Counted from the first letter of the stretch, positions 44,701-57,259 are shown. The stretch is DNA of 64,000 nt from Erigeron canadensis (GCF_010389155.1 NC_057761.1:43572213-43636212); one strand, 5' to 3'. The notes: generated from the sequence alone by a model not told the origin. Numbers and translations are program-made.

Positions 44701-47700
44701 GAAACCGAAAGTAAATACCGATTTCTTCAAAACCTATAGTGCCGGCACAAATAGAAGGCTGCATTAGATTTTATAGTATATTATATACTACTGGATGGTT
44801 CTAATTGGTACGTTTTACTTATTGATTTATATATATACACTAGTATATCTCTGTTTTCATATATTACCTCATATCTAATTATATCAATAAAACTTTATTA
44901 GACATATTTAATCTTTCCCTAATGTTATAAACGTGGGATCCAAATTCACGGTATTACCAAATTCATTGTAGACCCTATGCGCTATTGGTTAGGTTCTAAT
45001 TCTTTCATCTATATTCATGTAGCCACAAGAATAAACCATGTATTAACACTATAATAAACTAAACCATTTTATCGACTGTCAATCTCATTACTAGTATGTG
45101 TGTTGTATGTGTTAATATGCACATGCAAGCATATATGGATAATTGGATATAATAAAAAAAATAGAAGACATACATATATATATACGTATTACCTTAAACT
45201 TTTGTTTGGTTAGTTTGTTAATTAATGGATAGCTGGATACAATGAATGTAAGTTTTTCAAATAAAAAGTGAAAAAGTCAAAAAGAAAAACGTCTAGAACC
45301 ATCCCAGCTACTGTTGGGTTTATGGAGACTTGATAGGCCAGCCTAGTTTAGAAGGCTGCTAAGGCAGCGGGCCTTACAACTTAAGACACAACAGGCCTCT
45401 TAATTAATTTAGGCCTGGTTGCTTGGTAACTTGGAGATTAAGTCACTAGCCCTAATCTGTCTATTATAAATATATTGTTATGTACTTGTAATTCCTCATC
45501 ACGAGAGTGAGAGGCAGAAAGCTTTAATAAAACATTCTAGTTGCTGCCCGTGGATTAGTTCACACAGTTTAGTGTGAGATACCATGTTAAATCTCTCGTG
45601 TCCTTCATTCTTGTTATTTTTCTGGTTCCTATTGTGTGTGTGTGCAGTTTTATTCCTAACAGCTACCTTGTCTTCTAACACCATTTTGACCAACTTTTTC
45701 TTTAAGAAACGGTACTTTTCGGTTTTCATCCCGAAATACCGGTACCGTAGCCATGTAATCGGTTCGGTATTCGGTTCCAACTTTGGCTTGTTTTCGGTTT
45801 TGGCATTAGTCGGTTTCGGTACGGTTCCGTACCGAAAATCATCCCTAGCCTAGTCCACCGGCTGCAACTAGGTTATTTTATTAAGCTCTGGACCCTTTAT
45901 TACAATTACATATTGGGGATATATTTTTTAGTAGAACAACTAGGTTTTCTAGATTGTTGAACGAGAAAGGGCCCCCATGGGCTTTCTAATCATAACCAGT
46001 CTAAGGCCTTCACACCCAACAAAACCCATGAGAAGTTTGTAGATTATAGCTTTGAAATGCCTCCATTTGAAAGTGGCTAGTAATTTATCTCGGCTTAATG
46101 AATATGTGAACCTTCAAAAGCCATGCGTGTTGTATGCCAGTCTTCCATAGATTATAGATATAGCTTGGAAACAGACTTGTTTAGATTGCCTTTTTCTTAC
46201 CAGTTACCTTTCAGAAGCAACGATCTAAACATTACGCATTTTGTATTTTGTGGTATGTGTTTGTCTCTGGATTACACTGGAGAGCTGATTTCTCATTATT
46301 CAGCGGAAACTAAATCATATATGTACTTATATAGTGCACAAGTCAAATAGTTGCTGTTGTGATTGGTATAACTAGCTGAGTATGAAATGCTAAAAAATGT
46401 AGGTGATTAGATTACATACCTAGAAAAGATCTATTCCTTCTATTAGTTATGGATGTTATCATCTTAGTTGCTCATATGATAATTATCATGTGCTGGAGAC
46501 CATAAACACAGTTATGTTGATCTTGTTGCTGGAAATTAGGATGGCACTTTCATCTTTTTTAAACCCCACCTTGCTATTATTGGGCAATAGTGTTCTGGGC
46601 ACGGCATTAGCTTGATAAAAGCTCCCTGAAACATGATTTGACTGAAAGGGTGTCAATTGATTTGAATTTGGACATATTTGAATCCTTAATGTTATTAGGG
46701 AAAGAGAATATGAATTTTAATTGCACTTGATTGATGTTAAAGCTTGACATTCTGCCTTGGATCTGTGGGTTGGTCGGCAAGAAGAGCAGCTGTTGAAGTC
46801 AAAGTCATCGTTATATTATATTTAAGCTTATGTGATTTAAAGTTTATATACAAGTTTCAAAGAATTGAAATTCTAAAAGTTAAATATAAGAAAATGAATT
46901 GTAAGTATAGTAACATGTAAAAGAAGAGCAAATATAAAAATGATGAAGCAACTAAACTTTGATCATTCACAAACTCAAAATTACTTCCAAATTATGTAAT
47001 TGTGTTCAACGAGATGCGAGAGTTTTATTGTTATAAATGAAATATAATTATAAAGTTGATGATTCTCACCAAGAATTTGATCACCGGGCCGTGCTAATTC
47101 CATACGAATCAGAATATTTCCTATTCGGCGTCGGGACTGATAATCGGTACACCATATTTTAGTCGTACACCACCAAATATGCTTCACATTATTGTATAGT
47201 ACAATACCTTAAAGCATAATTGGTGGTGTACGGCTAAAAAATGGTTGTGTAATTTATTAAAGGTGGCATGTGTCATCTTCTATACCCTCTGTGTAACTAA
47301 AGTTGATATAATGTGGGTGTATTCTTAAAGTTGAGTGTGTATTATCTGTTACCATTTAGAATATGATCCCTTGCATATTGAATCGAATTGAAAATAACTA
47401 ATACGAATTCAGATTGGTCTAGTGTCAGATGGACATGTTTCTAAATTCTAACTTATAGATTGTAGATATCTTACTTATCATCGGTATTGAAATAATGAAA
47501 TTGGAACGTCAGTAGATTGTTTGGGTTATTATCACACATGCCTACATATGGGTTTGGATTATGTTTTGACAGTACATCTTAAGAAGTTACTCTTCTTTCT
47601 TATTCTCTTAGACTAGCTGGTTCCTGCTAGTCACAACTCACAAATTGTTATAACAAGCATGTATTGAATGATTTCTGATTCAATATTAATTTCCTGCAGC

Positions 47701-49733
47701 TTCAAGATGAAGTTATACTTTCAGATGCCGAGAGATTGCAAATGACTCAAACCAATGTGAAAGTGGTAGGCCCTGCTATTCTCCATTGAAGTGCTTACTG
47801 TATCCTAACCCATTCTAACAGCATATGAACGCCTCAATGATTTACAGCTTCAAAGACATTTCCAAGCTGATACTTTCCCTAGGATAGAGAGACTGAGACA
47901 ATCAGAGAAGGCTCTACAAAGGCGGCTTTTAAGGGTACACAACCATGTTCTATTCATGTTGTATATATTAGAGCTGGCAAGATGGGCCATCAGGAAGGTC
48001 CTGTAAGGGGCTAAAACAGAATCTGGTTGAAACATGCCATTTTTTAATATATAAAAAATGGTCGTAGTGGGGGGTGGGTTGACCCGTGAAGTCTTTTTTA
48101 CTTTTTTTACATATACATACATATATATACACACACACACACACATATATAATATATGTATATTCATACATTGATTATGGTTACAAAGCAATATTACTAC
48201 GAATTACAATAGTGATCTAAATCTTTTAGTTGAAACAATACAGGAGATTGTATGCATTTTGTTTTGATTGTCTGTTTTATTTGTTTGAGATATAAAGAGT
48301 ATCCATATTGACCAATTTATTACTAATAAATGGGCCGAACATCTCTAGTGCAATTTCAGATTGTTTTCTGTGTGTTTCTTGTATTTATAGCTAACTGTAC
48401 ATATTTTCTTTACTTGTAAAAGCTAACGAGAATGTTGGAGGCATTAGAGGCCAAGGGTTTTCGGCTGCCTTTGACCAAAGGGGAAGTTGAACTAGCTGAA
48501 AAGTTAGCTACAATAATCAGACAGGTTAATATCCACCCAATAATTCATTTATACATAACTTTCAGGGGTCTTTAGCTTCATTTGCTAAATAGTCTAAAAT
48601 ACCCTTGCAGTTAAAAGGATCTGGAGCTGAACTCTCAAGAAGGGTACAGAATCTGTTGACTGTAGCTCGTGTTCAAGGAAACAGTCATGGCGGTTCTTTG
48701 TTCTCGTTTCTCGGGTCTGCCAAAATACATGAACAAAGTCTTTCTGATATGCATGAGGTACTTGTTCTTTGCAATCAGCAACTTTTTTATTTTGCTTTTT
48801 CCGTTTTTTAAACCCTTGAATGGTCACTGTTTACAATCTTTAGAGGTGAAAATGGCTGGGTGGATGGGTTGAGTAACAAATCAAAACAGGTTGTTCAAAT
48901 GGTTGGGGTTGGACGACCTACCAACACTGTTTTGTTATTGTTTTTGAATTATGCTAATACTTTTGTATTCGATACGACGGAGAAAATGGACCTGAAATAA
49001 GTTTTCTTAGACTAATATTGTTCAAGGAGGTTTTTCAACATTTTAATAATGTTGGACGACTTTCTGCATGTTTCATCATTTGCTAATAGCCATTCAAAAC
49101 ATAATCTATTTGACCAATAACCCAGTCAACCTATATTTATGTATGTCAAAGTTTCCGCATTTATTAATCATCTATGTTAGTGAATTCAAATTTTGCAAAA
49201 TGGGTGAGTTGAGTTTGGCTCAAATCGAGTTTAGAATTTAAACGGGTGGGCGTATCTATATGTAACTTTTCTGACTTTGTATGAGTAATTGTGGTATTAA
49301 ATATCATCACTTAATTATACTCTCAAAATTAATAATATAACATGTTTTATTTATAGCAATTCAAGGAGGTTGTAAGTATGTTGCACAGGGAGATTATTTA
49401 CCCATCCAACCTGTTTCAGTTTGAACCAAGTTTTTATACTCCACAGATTATCTACATGACTCATGGAGACAAGTTATTAAGTCCATTAGATACTTTAAAG
49501 TTTAAACAATGTGTCTTGAATGTTGCAAGTATCATTAGGATGAAAGCCATTTGTCACCCCAACTTCTGTAGGTTCCAGTCTTGGATCGAAACATAATGAA
49601 TAATAAATTATTATGCTTATAGGTTTTACAGCAGCAAACGGAAGCTGTTGCCAGGCTGGGGAATGTGCTGAAGCGAGATATACGAGACATGGAGATAATT
49701 ATGGCAGAGGACACTCAAATGGCGGACGTGTAG
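41732..49733 (+). CDS. NUP54: Nucleoporin NUP54 (9 exons)
   Basis: Exons 41732-42124, 42239-42292, 43013-43072, 43157-43267, 47700-47762, 47848-47934, 48423-48524, 48611-48757 and 49623-49733 all join in phase 0 to 375 residues, ending DTQMADV. Residues 1-125 are FG-repeat sequence (MFGAQ, LFGTP, AFGTP twice, GFGTS, PFGIS, PFGTT, LFGQP) with a Gln run. The rest is the conserved alpha-helical/coiled-coil region ([74 protein letters not shown]). NUP54 pairs with NUP62 and NUP58 in the central transport channel of the nuclear pore. Length is near the usual plant size. Intron 4 is 4.4 kb and contains a hAT element with a nested solo LTR plus a 28-bp hairpin. The leader has CA and CT microsatellites. 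Confidence 0.95.
44588..45847. mobile_element. hAT-like element in NUP54 intron 4, carrying a nested solo LTR
   Basis: GCCTAGTC at 44580-44587 and 45848-45855 is an exact 8-bp duplication. Ends are TAGGGATGAGCG and ATCATCCCTA. Subterminal blocks are rich in ACCGAA/TTCGGT and GGTACCG motifs. Without the nested LTR it is about 910 bp. No transposase remains. Confidence 0.88.
45312..45661 (+). mobile_element. Solo LTR nested in the hAT element
   Basis: Begins TGTTGGGTTTATGG and ends TATTCCTAACA, with GCTAC on both sides (45307-45311, 45662-45666), a 5-bp duplication. Ends are inverted (TGTTGGG/CCTAACA). A TATA-like CTATTATAAATATA and an AATAAA lie in the usual order. No internal retrotransposon domain is next to it, so it is the product of LTR-LTR recombination. 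A Copia origin is likely from its short length, but not proven. Confidence 0.88.
47157..47239. repeat. 28-bp near-perfect hairpin in NUP54 intron 4
   Basis: TTTTAGTCGTACACCACCAA at 47157 pairs with TTGGTGGTGTACGGCTAAAA ending at 47239. Two mismatches in 28 bp; loop of 27 nt that itself contains TTGTATAGTACAA. Could be a transposon tip or a small-RNA type foldback. Confidence 0.7.
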
Positions 49734-51277
49734 AGGCGAAACAATAATATAAGTTGCCTGTCATAATGATGTATTCTAATGTTCCTATAGTACAAGCGAA
49801 GTCTATTTAGTTTTGTAGTATATTGTTATTGATTTAAAGTTTTAAACCCTCTTGTGGTTTGGTTTACATAGTGTTGGTAAATTCAAGTTTTAAAGACCAT
49901 ATATGCTGGTAAGAATATAAGATGTTGATTACATGTATTGATAAATCTTAGATTATAAACCTGATATAAGTGTACAGTAATGATACAGGACACTCATTTT
50001 AACACGAGCGTGATTACACACAACGATTAAGCCTACTTCATTGTCTTTCTGTTAAATAGCGACATGGATGTAGCCAAGTTTGTCTCTTGTAATGATTATT
50101 CATCCACATGTGTGATCTTCGTCTTTGTTTTTGTTTCTACTCATAATCAATAAGTTGATAATGATAGAAAATTTAAAAACAAGTTCATGAGTTATATTCT
50201 TATCTCTTCATGGTTTTCTTTATTGATCTCTTCATAAAAAAGAAATCAAGGTCATTCAGAATTCGTTAGGATTGGTTATCTTTATATCCATATGCAACGT
50301 AGCGTCACTCATTCTTTTATTGAGCAATGACAAATTGATAATTTATGAAATAATTGATCATCTCCGAGCGCCATCCTAAGTCTTTGTCTTTGTTTCCTCT
50401 ACTCATAATTAATAAAAATATATATAGATAAGAAAAGTAAAAAGATTGTTACAAGTTCATGAGTCACATTCTTATCTCTTCATGGTTCTCTTTATAAAAC
50501 TTTATATAAAAGAAGAAAAAGGTTATTCAGAAATTCATTACGGAACTTGGTTATCTTTATATCCATATCTAATGGTGTCAATATGCAATGTAACGTCGTC
50601 ACCAATCCCTTTATTGACCAATGATAAATTGATAATCATAAAATGATTATAACAATGATATGTATTGTTATAAAGTTTCTGTAGAATCAGATGTGTAACT
50701 AAAACCATAAATAAATTAAGATAATAACTTCATTTTAAAACTGCCTATTAAAAAAAAACTTTTTAAGTTTTAACAAAAGTAGAGATCATAATATCATATA
50801 TAGCTCTGACCTAATCAAACATGATATAAACCACAAGTTGGTTTACACGTAGATTAACAACAAAAGATGACCCGTAGTCCGTAGATACAAAGCATACTCG
50901 AAATCAATTATTATTTAAAAAAAAATCTTAATCCAAATACTATCCACGGTTTGAAATATGAAAATGATATTAGTACCCATTTGTTTTGATTGATGTACCA
51001 CATTTATGTAATGCTGATTTATACAATCAACTATAAAACTTGTACATTACTTGTACATTATGATACATCAATAAAAAATAATGATACGAATATCACTTTC
51101 CTTTGAAATAAAACTAGAAACAATCAGTGATGAACCCAGAGCAAGTACGATGGTAATATAAATAGGATAAACTGAATTAAAAGGTACGATTGCAAATCAT
51201 TTTCCAAATCTAAACATGTAATGGCTTTGGTTGAACTCACAATCTCACATTTTACATCTTTCCTCTGATACATATAA
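49734..51277. other. Intergenic downstream of NUP54
   Basis: Contains two related segments (about 50070-50350 and 50380-50650: CATGAGTTATATTCTTATCT / CATGAGTCACATTCTTATCT) forming a diverged duplication of roughly 290 bp. No gene. Confidence 0.5.
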
Positions 51278-52016
51278 GGGTAAATTGCATAAAAAGGTAT
51301 CCAAGTTTTTTTTTTTTTTATATTTAAGGTATTCAACTTTTCAAAACATAAAAAAAACTTTGTTTTGACTTTTTCTAACCGCGGTTTTGTTAAGTTTTTT
51401 ATACACAGAGGAACCACTAGGATGTTCAAAACTATCTCTATCTGAACCCGTAATCTGATCTAATTTCATCTGAAAACTTGAATATTCGAAGTCTTAGATA
51501 TCCGAACTTAGGGAATCCTACCTTTTGGATTTAAATTCGGATATTGAAATCCATAATCTGAAATTTTAGACATTTGACTTTAAAAATCCTCAGTAACTAA
51601 CGCTTTTTTAAGCACCGACACAATATGAATAAATAATTAGTCATCGAAAAACAAAATTGGATATCTAAAACTTAAATTCAATAAAGTCGAATTTTTGAAA
51701 TTTTCGATAATGGATTTCAATATCCGAATATTTGAATCCAAAGTCAAATATTCGAGGTTTGTATATCCGAGCTTTTGGATAACTAAATTTTAGATAAAAT
51801 CGGATCGGATTATGGGTTCCGATATGAATAGTATTGAAAATTGTATCCTCCATATACGAAAACTTAACGAAAACTGCGGTTAAAAAATGTAAAACAAGAA
51901 AGGTTTTCTTTTTATGATTTGAAAAATTGGATACCATTTATTGATAAAAAAAAAAAAAGTTAGATACCTTAAATTTAAAAATCAACAAACTTGCATATTT
52001 TTTTTGCAATTTACCC
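51278..52016. mobile_element. Mutator-like element with long inverted repeats
   Basis: Perfect 9-bp duplication TACATATAA (51269-51277 and 52017-52025). Both ends read inward start GGGTAAATTGCA and continue through homopolymer-rich sequence to TTTAAGGTAT and then AACCGCGGTTTT/AACCGCAGTTTT, about 130-150 bp. The middle has TTCGGATAT/ATCCGA inverted motifs. 739 bp, non-coding. Confidence 0.87.
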
Positions 52017-52317
52017 TACATATAATAGTGAAGTTATAGTTATAGTTATTGATATACTTTACGACTTAAGAAAGTAGGAATTTGTTAACGAGATAGAATG
52101 TAGGAATTTGCTAACGGTAGCATGGGGCTGTCACTATTTATTAAATTATTCAGATGTATTAATATTTGTATTTTGTTAAATGAAAATTTAAAGGGTGGTT
52201 TTTGATATAAAAAGACTAATTTTTACAGAGTATATGATAACATATATGCTTCTAGTGGCATATCAAAAGGTGTTGTCAAAACAAAATTTTAAAACAAATT
52301 TACGTTTTCAACTCTAA

Positions 52318-52609
52318 AGGCGTGTTTGGTTCACGGAATGTTTTTGGAAGGAATGAAATCTTTCAAATGAATTGGAATCTGAAGGAATGGAATTTGACAG
52401 AATGTTTTTGATTTTTTGAAGATTCAAGTGAGGGACGGAATGAGATTACTTCCCCCATCCCCAAGGAATGGAGATTCCATCAAATGAGGGAATGTTAACA
52501 TTCCAATGGAATGTGATTCCTTCATCTTTAACCAACCAAAAACACTAAGGAATGGAATTCAATTCCAATTCCATCAGATTCCATTAAATTCTGTGAACCA
52601 AACGCGACC
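52318..52609. mobile_element. Harbinger/Tourist-type MITE
   Basis: TAA on both sides (52315-52317, 52610-52612). Ends AGGCGTGTTTGGTTCACGGA and, complemented from the right, GGTCGCGTTTGGTTCACAGA. The interior is full of GGAATG/CATTCC inverted motifs. 292 bp, non-coding. Confidence 0.85.
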
Positions 52610-52695
52610 TAACTGTTATAAATATACACATATAATTTTTCATTTACCTTTGGAAGCACGAAGCATAATGGTTATTCTCTCTTTATATACAAGTA

Positions 52696-52910
52696 CTTCC
52701 TCCGTCCCATTTTAATTGTCACGTTGACCAACTTTGACCGTAAATAACTTTGTTTGTGTTATGTAACACTTGGTATAAAATATATACGAATGGATTAGGT
52801 TTTTAATGTACTTTTCGTTCATATAAGTTTCATCAACTAACATATAGTACAAACAAAGTTATTTACGGTCAAAGTTGGTCAAAGTAATAATTAAAATGGA
52901 ACGGAGGGAG
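52696..52910. mobile_element. Stowaway-type MITE, second copy
   Basis: CTTCCTCCGTCCCATTTTAA at the left, ...TTAAAATGGAACGGAGGGAG at the right, with TA on both sides (52694-52695, 52911-52912). ACTTTGACCGTAAATAACTT pairs with its complement inside. 215 bp. Same family as 11445-11698, slightly shorter. Confidence 0.88.
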
Positions 52911-54005
52911 TAAAAAGTAAGTTGCTAATGTCCAATCTTAAAGTTGTATCATTTTCCAAGAATATATATGCAGTACCATGTATATTATTGTGTATGTTAA
53001 AGAAATAACATCGGGAGCGTTACGAAATAGGGGAAAGCTTTTTGACGCATGCCCGGCCACGTCAAAGAAGAAGAATAATAACATCATTTTCAAGGTGGCT
53101 GCCCAACCTATAATATTCCATAATGAAATCTATAGCATTGAAAAAAACAAACACACATGTTTTCGGTTCAAGTTTTGTTTGGGTGAAATGATTAAAGAGC
53201 AATTAACGATACCACAACAAAGGCTTTATCGTATCTAGTGTAGCTTTAATCTAATATTTGCTTATATTGTCAAACCAAGTACTAGAACTAGATTAGCATG
53301 TACGGGTGAAGAAGTTTCAAAGTGTACATATTAATTAGATGTGATATATCCTATCTTTCAAAAGAGATTAGGTAGTTATAAAGATGACAATTAAGTTGAC
53401 ATGTGATATATTTTTCCTTTAACGGATTAATTAGAGGATTATAATGGAAAAGATAGCTAAAAATCTAACAAATCACATGGGTTAAGTAAGTTGAAACGTT
53501 ATATATTAGGTAATGATATTTATACAACAGAATTTAGCCATTAAGAACAAACATATAAGTTTTATTGCACAAAATATGATTATATGCAAATATAATCTCC
53601 CTTATATATTATAACAGTCTAAGTTATTTCATTCGAAAAGTGAAACTATAGTGTCATTGTGAAGTTCGTTAACATTTAAATTAACAAGCAAATACTAAAT
53701 GTTAGTGGATCGGGTCAATCCAACTTAGCCCGTTACAATTAGGCTTTAAAGTGACCGGCCCGTTTTAATTAGTTTGGCAAAGTTATTAACTTTAGTTTTA
53801 ACTTTAAGAGAAGTCGTAAAAGCAATTCCAATTTTCTTGAGACAAAAAGAGAAAAGGATGCATGGATGTCACTATTGCCTATAAAGACAAGTGAGGCAGA
53901 AGTATTAAAAGGGTAACTCCACAACTCAAAAAAAAAAAATCAAGCCTTCATATTTGACATCAAAACCAAATAATTAGACTTAATTTCATCAATACGTACA
54001 ACCAA
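52911..54005 (+). promoter_or_regulatory. Upstream region of the small gene at 54006
   Basis: TATA-like GCCTATAAAGAC at about 53878-53889, roughly 120 bp before the ATG, followed by an A-rich leader. The open frame at 52978-53238 has no recognisable domain or codon structure and is not called. Confidence 0.4.
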
Positions 54006-54545
54006 ATGGAGGGAGAAGATGGTCTAAGAACACGAAGCTTTAGGAATGAAGACTACAACACTAGAAGGGTATTCTTGAGAAGTTATCCCCTTTTCGATCA
54101 CGATGATAACAATAATGACACACAAGCATCCGCAACCATAGACAGTGATAGATATTTCAACAGAGGGATATCAGGTTATTGATCGTCTCTTCAGTTTTAT
54201 ATTCTCCGTATTTCATAGATATAAAGTACAAATATGTTTAAAAACCGTTAGTTTGATATCATTTACTAAAATCTAAAGCTATTTTTCTATTTTTCATCTA
54301 TAATTATGCGTTTGAATGCATGTATAGGTGATTTTGTTAATGGTGATGATCCTAAGAAGGAGAAAAAGAAGATGAATATGAAGAAAAAGAAGGAGGCAGT
54401 GAAGAGGATAGTAGTGACAATTGTGGAATGGGGAGGGGGAAGAGTTGTGGTTTTAAGAAGGTTCAAACACAAGGTTTCATTTTATGTTGTTGCTTGTTTT
54501 CCAATAGTTTTTAAGTCTCCCAAAGCCTTAATTTCTGCATCTTAA
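54006..54545 (+). CDS. Uncharacterised small basic plant protein (2 exons)
   Basis: Exon 1, 54006-54174, and exon 2, 54328-54545, join through a GT-AG intron (split Gly codon) into 128 residues. The N-terminus GLRTRSFRNEDYNTRRVFLR followed by SYPL, and the C-terminal VEWGGGRVVVLRRFKHKVSF, look like conserved blocks of a small plant family I have met as uncharacterised proteins; I cannot give it a name. Between the blocks are an acidic/Asn-rich linker (DHDDNNND) and a Lys-rich run (KKEKKKMNMKKKKE). The end is hydrophobic (YVVACFPIVFKSPKALISA), perhaps a membrane-associated helix or a buried strand. No signal peptide. A spliced frame with consistent phase and two conserved-looking blocks makes it a credible gene, function unknown. 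Confidence 0.75.
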
Positions 54546-55609
54546 ACTAAATTTAAATTCCCCTTTCTTCCATACCTACTTGCTTGATGCATATATATAT
54601 ATATAAGTACGTAGCAGGATGTATACGTTGTGTGTATGCGCGCGTCTATGTATTAATTAGACGAGAGACTTGAATATATATGAATATATGAATTTATACA
54701 TGTCTATAAATTGACCAAATTATATATCATCACATGAAATTTTGATGATACATGGTGTCGATTTTAACTAAAGATAACTCTAAGAGAGTAAATGATTATA
54801 TATGAGTTAATTTGAGCTCTCATTTTCTTTTTAGTATGTGAAAAGATATTAATACTTCATACATATATGCATATCTTTAATTAGTTGTTCTTGTTTCTTT
54901 TTTGGTAACAATGAAAGCATGCATGTTCGCTTATATATCATGTGTTCAGTTGTACCATTGGTTTCGTTGTGGAAATCTAAGGTGTAACCATCTTCTAAAA
55001 TATCATATCTATAAAATTGTCATGACACCAATAAAGCATGACATATGTATGAAATTTAAACTTTTCAAACCAAGATAGCCGCTAAAGATACTCGGACACA
55101 GCAAAAGTCATTTTTAGTGACACATTAAAAATGTCATTAGACTAATCCTAAAAATTGACCCGGCCACTTTGTAAGCCCAGATCTAGTGAGAGCAAATAAG
55201 TATCTATGACCACTAAGATATTGAACCTGAACTTCAAAGAAACGTACTGCTTCAAAAAGAAAAATGTTATCTTGATCGATGTATCCTAGCTAACATAATA
55301 CGGACAGTAGTATGCTTTTCTAGTTTTACTACAATAATGATTTTTGACGTTGATTGGTATATTTTTGTTTTATAATATGTTTTATGATCGAATATGAATA
55401 TAAAATATAGTTTAAAGTGTTTGATACGATCTGCTATCTTATTGTTCCTGTCGACATAAGATGTAATTAATTAATTAACAATGTGAAAACTAATTTATCA
55501 ATTTCATATCAAGCTAGTAGTGAAGTCTAAAAAAACAAAAGATCTTCCAAGATAGTTACGAAACTTGATTAAAAAAATAAGGAAGAAGAAAAAATAAAAG
55601 TAGTACGAG
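54546..55609. other. Intergenic
   Basis: 3' flank of the small gene, AT-rich with TA microsatellites near 54590-54605. No gene or element ends seen. Confidence 0.5.
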
Positions 55610-56054
55610 CAATGTTTTAAATACCGGTATTTTGGTCGTATCGGTCGGGTACTTTGTACCGGTATTACCGGATACCGGTCGGTACGTACTGACACGGTAA
55701 TTTAATTTTTGTATTTTTATTTTTATAAAAATCCTACAAAACTTGTTACAATTTAACGAAAATAGTCAAAATACAAGTACAATACATTCAAAAATAATAC
55801 CAAATAGATATTTCATAGCAAAATATAAGTTTTAAAGTTTACAAATAACAAAACATAACATTAAAGTATCAAAAAATAATTTCAAAAAAAAAATCAAAAT
55901 ACTGGTATTACCATTCCGGAAATACCTGAAATACCAGCCGGTATTGAATAGTGAAAATATTAGACAAAATACCGGGATAGTTGTACCGGGGTATCACCCG
56001 GTATCCAGTATTCCGGGTAATACCGGCCGATACATACCGGTATTTAAAACACTG
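55610..56054. mobile_element. hAT-like element with ACCGGTAT arrays
   Basis: AGTACGAG on both sides (55602-55609, 56055-56062), exact. Ends CAATGTTTTAAATACCGG and, complemented from the right, CAGTGTTTTAAATACCGG. Both subterminal regions are crowded with ATACCGG/CCGGTAT in both orientations around an AT-rich core. 445 bp, non-coding. Confidence 0.9.
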
Positions 56055-56227
56055 AGTACGAGTGGTGTGTACTTTAGATGTGCTATTATTGCAGTGTTCA
56101 ATACATATCTTGCAAGGCCAAAATATTGGCTTAACTATAATCTAATTGTCTTTTCCTATATAAATGAGCAAATTAACTATCATCATGTTTACATTTCTAG
56201 AGAATTAAACAAAAACGAGACAAGCTA

Positions 56228-56765
56228 GGTCTAACAAATATAGTCAATTCTACGTACACACTTTATTCCACCTAATTTTGAAAAGTGCGTATAATTTGTT
56301 AAATTGTTCGCACTTAAAAATGTATACAAATAGTATACATCAAAAAGTGCAAAAAAATTTATAAGTTTCACATTTTAATGTGTGAAGAAAGAATGTACGT
56401 AGTGTGTACAAATTTTATACTTTATTCAGTTATAAGTGTGGAGATCATTTTTTCACAAGTGATTTATGCGCACTTGCGTAGAACTCACTCGCTAAAATGA
56501 TTTTTCAGTGCGAAGAAAATTATTAGCGAAGAAAATGATCTATATATTTAAAAGCGCGTACAAATTAAATATAATATTGTACACTCTTATTAGTGCGTAA
56601 ACATTTTTCTTCACACTTTTAAATGTGAAACATATAACTTTTTTCGCACTTTTTAATGTAGACTATTCGTACACATATTTAAGTGCAAATGATTTAACAA
56701 AATTTTACGCATTTTTAAAGCATGTGTAGAAGAAATGCGTACAAACAACAAATTTGTTGTAGCGT
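56228..56765. mobile_element. Large foldback, possibly CACTA-derived
   Basis: Arms of about 160-170 bp (around 56270-56430 and 56580-56745) pair along CGCACTT-AAATGT-TACA-ATAGT and AAGTTTCACATTTTAA blocks. The right end AACAAATTTGTTGTAGCG resembles the complement of the CACTACAACAAAT tip of CACTA elements; the left tip GGTCTAACAAATATAG is decayed. A second, similar decayed tip (TTTTCTTATAGCG) is at about 57037-57050. Confidence 0.5.
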
Positions 56766-57259
56766 CGGAAACAACTTGCCACTTAATTAGTTAAATTGTT
56801 AGAAAGTGAAAAGTCAAAGAGTTAGATTTTTTTATTTTTTAATATTTTTAGAGAATTACATCGTGAAATCACTTTCAAGTTTCAACCCATAGTTAATCAC
56901 CAACCTTGAGCTCCATCATGTTGTTGGGATGATGATGTATTGTCCACACCTTGAGCTCTTATGAAAAGTCAAAGAGTTGACTTTTTTTTTCTTTTTTTGT
57001 CGGCTCGTCGCTGAAAGTCAGTCGTCAAAACCATCTTTTCTTATAGCGAGAATGATAGTTGGATACAGTTTGAACAAATAAGATGTAGAATCGAACATAA
57101 TTTACCTACCATGAAAAGCTAACAACCTGGAAATATATATTTATATAGAAAACTAAATGAATAAAATCCTTTAAAAATGTTATGTATATGTCAACAAATC
57201 AACAATTAATCTATATTTTCATGTTTTAAATATATATACATATGTGAAACTTAGAAATA
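56766..57259. other. Intergenic, 3' flank of the first CML gene
   Basis: 56795-57050 contains GTCGGCTCGTCGCTGAAAGT and the decayed CACTA-like tip mentioned for the foldback. No coding. Confidence 0.4.

Noticed and set aside
47850..48191. 113-codon minus-strand frame in NUP54
   Set aside because: Antisense to NUP54 exon 6 and a TA/CA microsatellite.
52978..53238. 86-codon plus-strand frame
   Set aside because: No recognisable motif and no matching upstream elements; the length is within chance for this composition.
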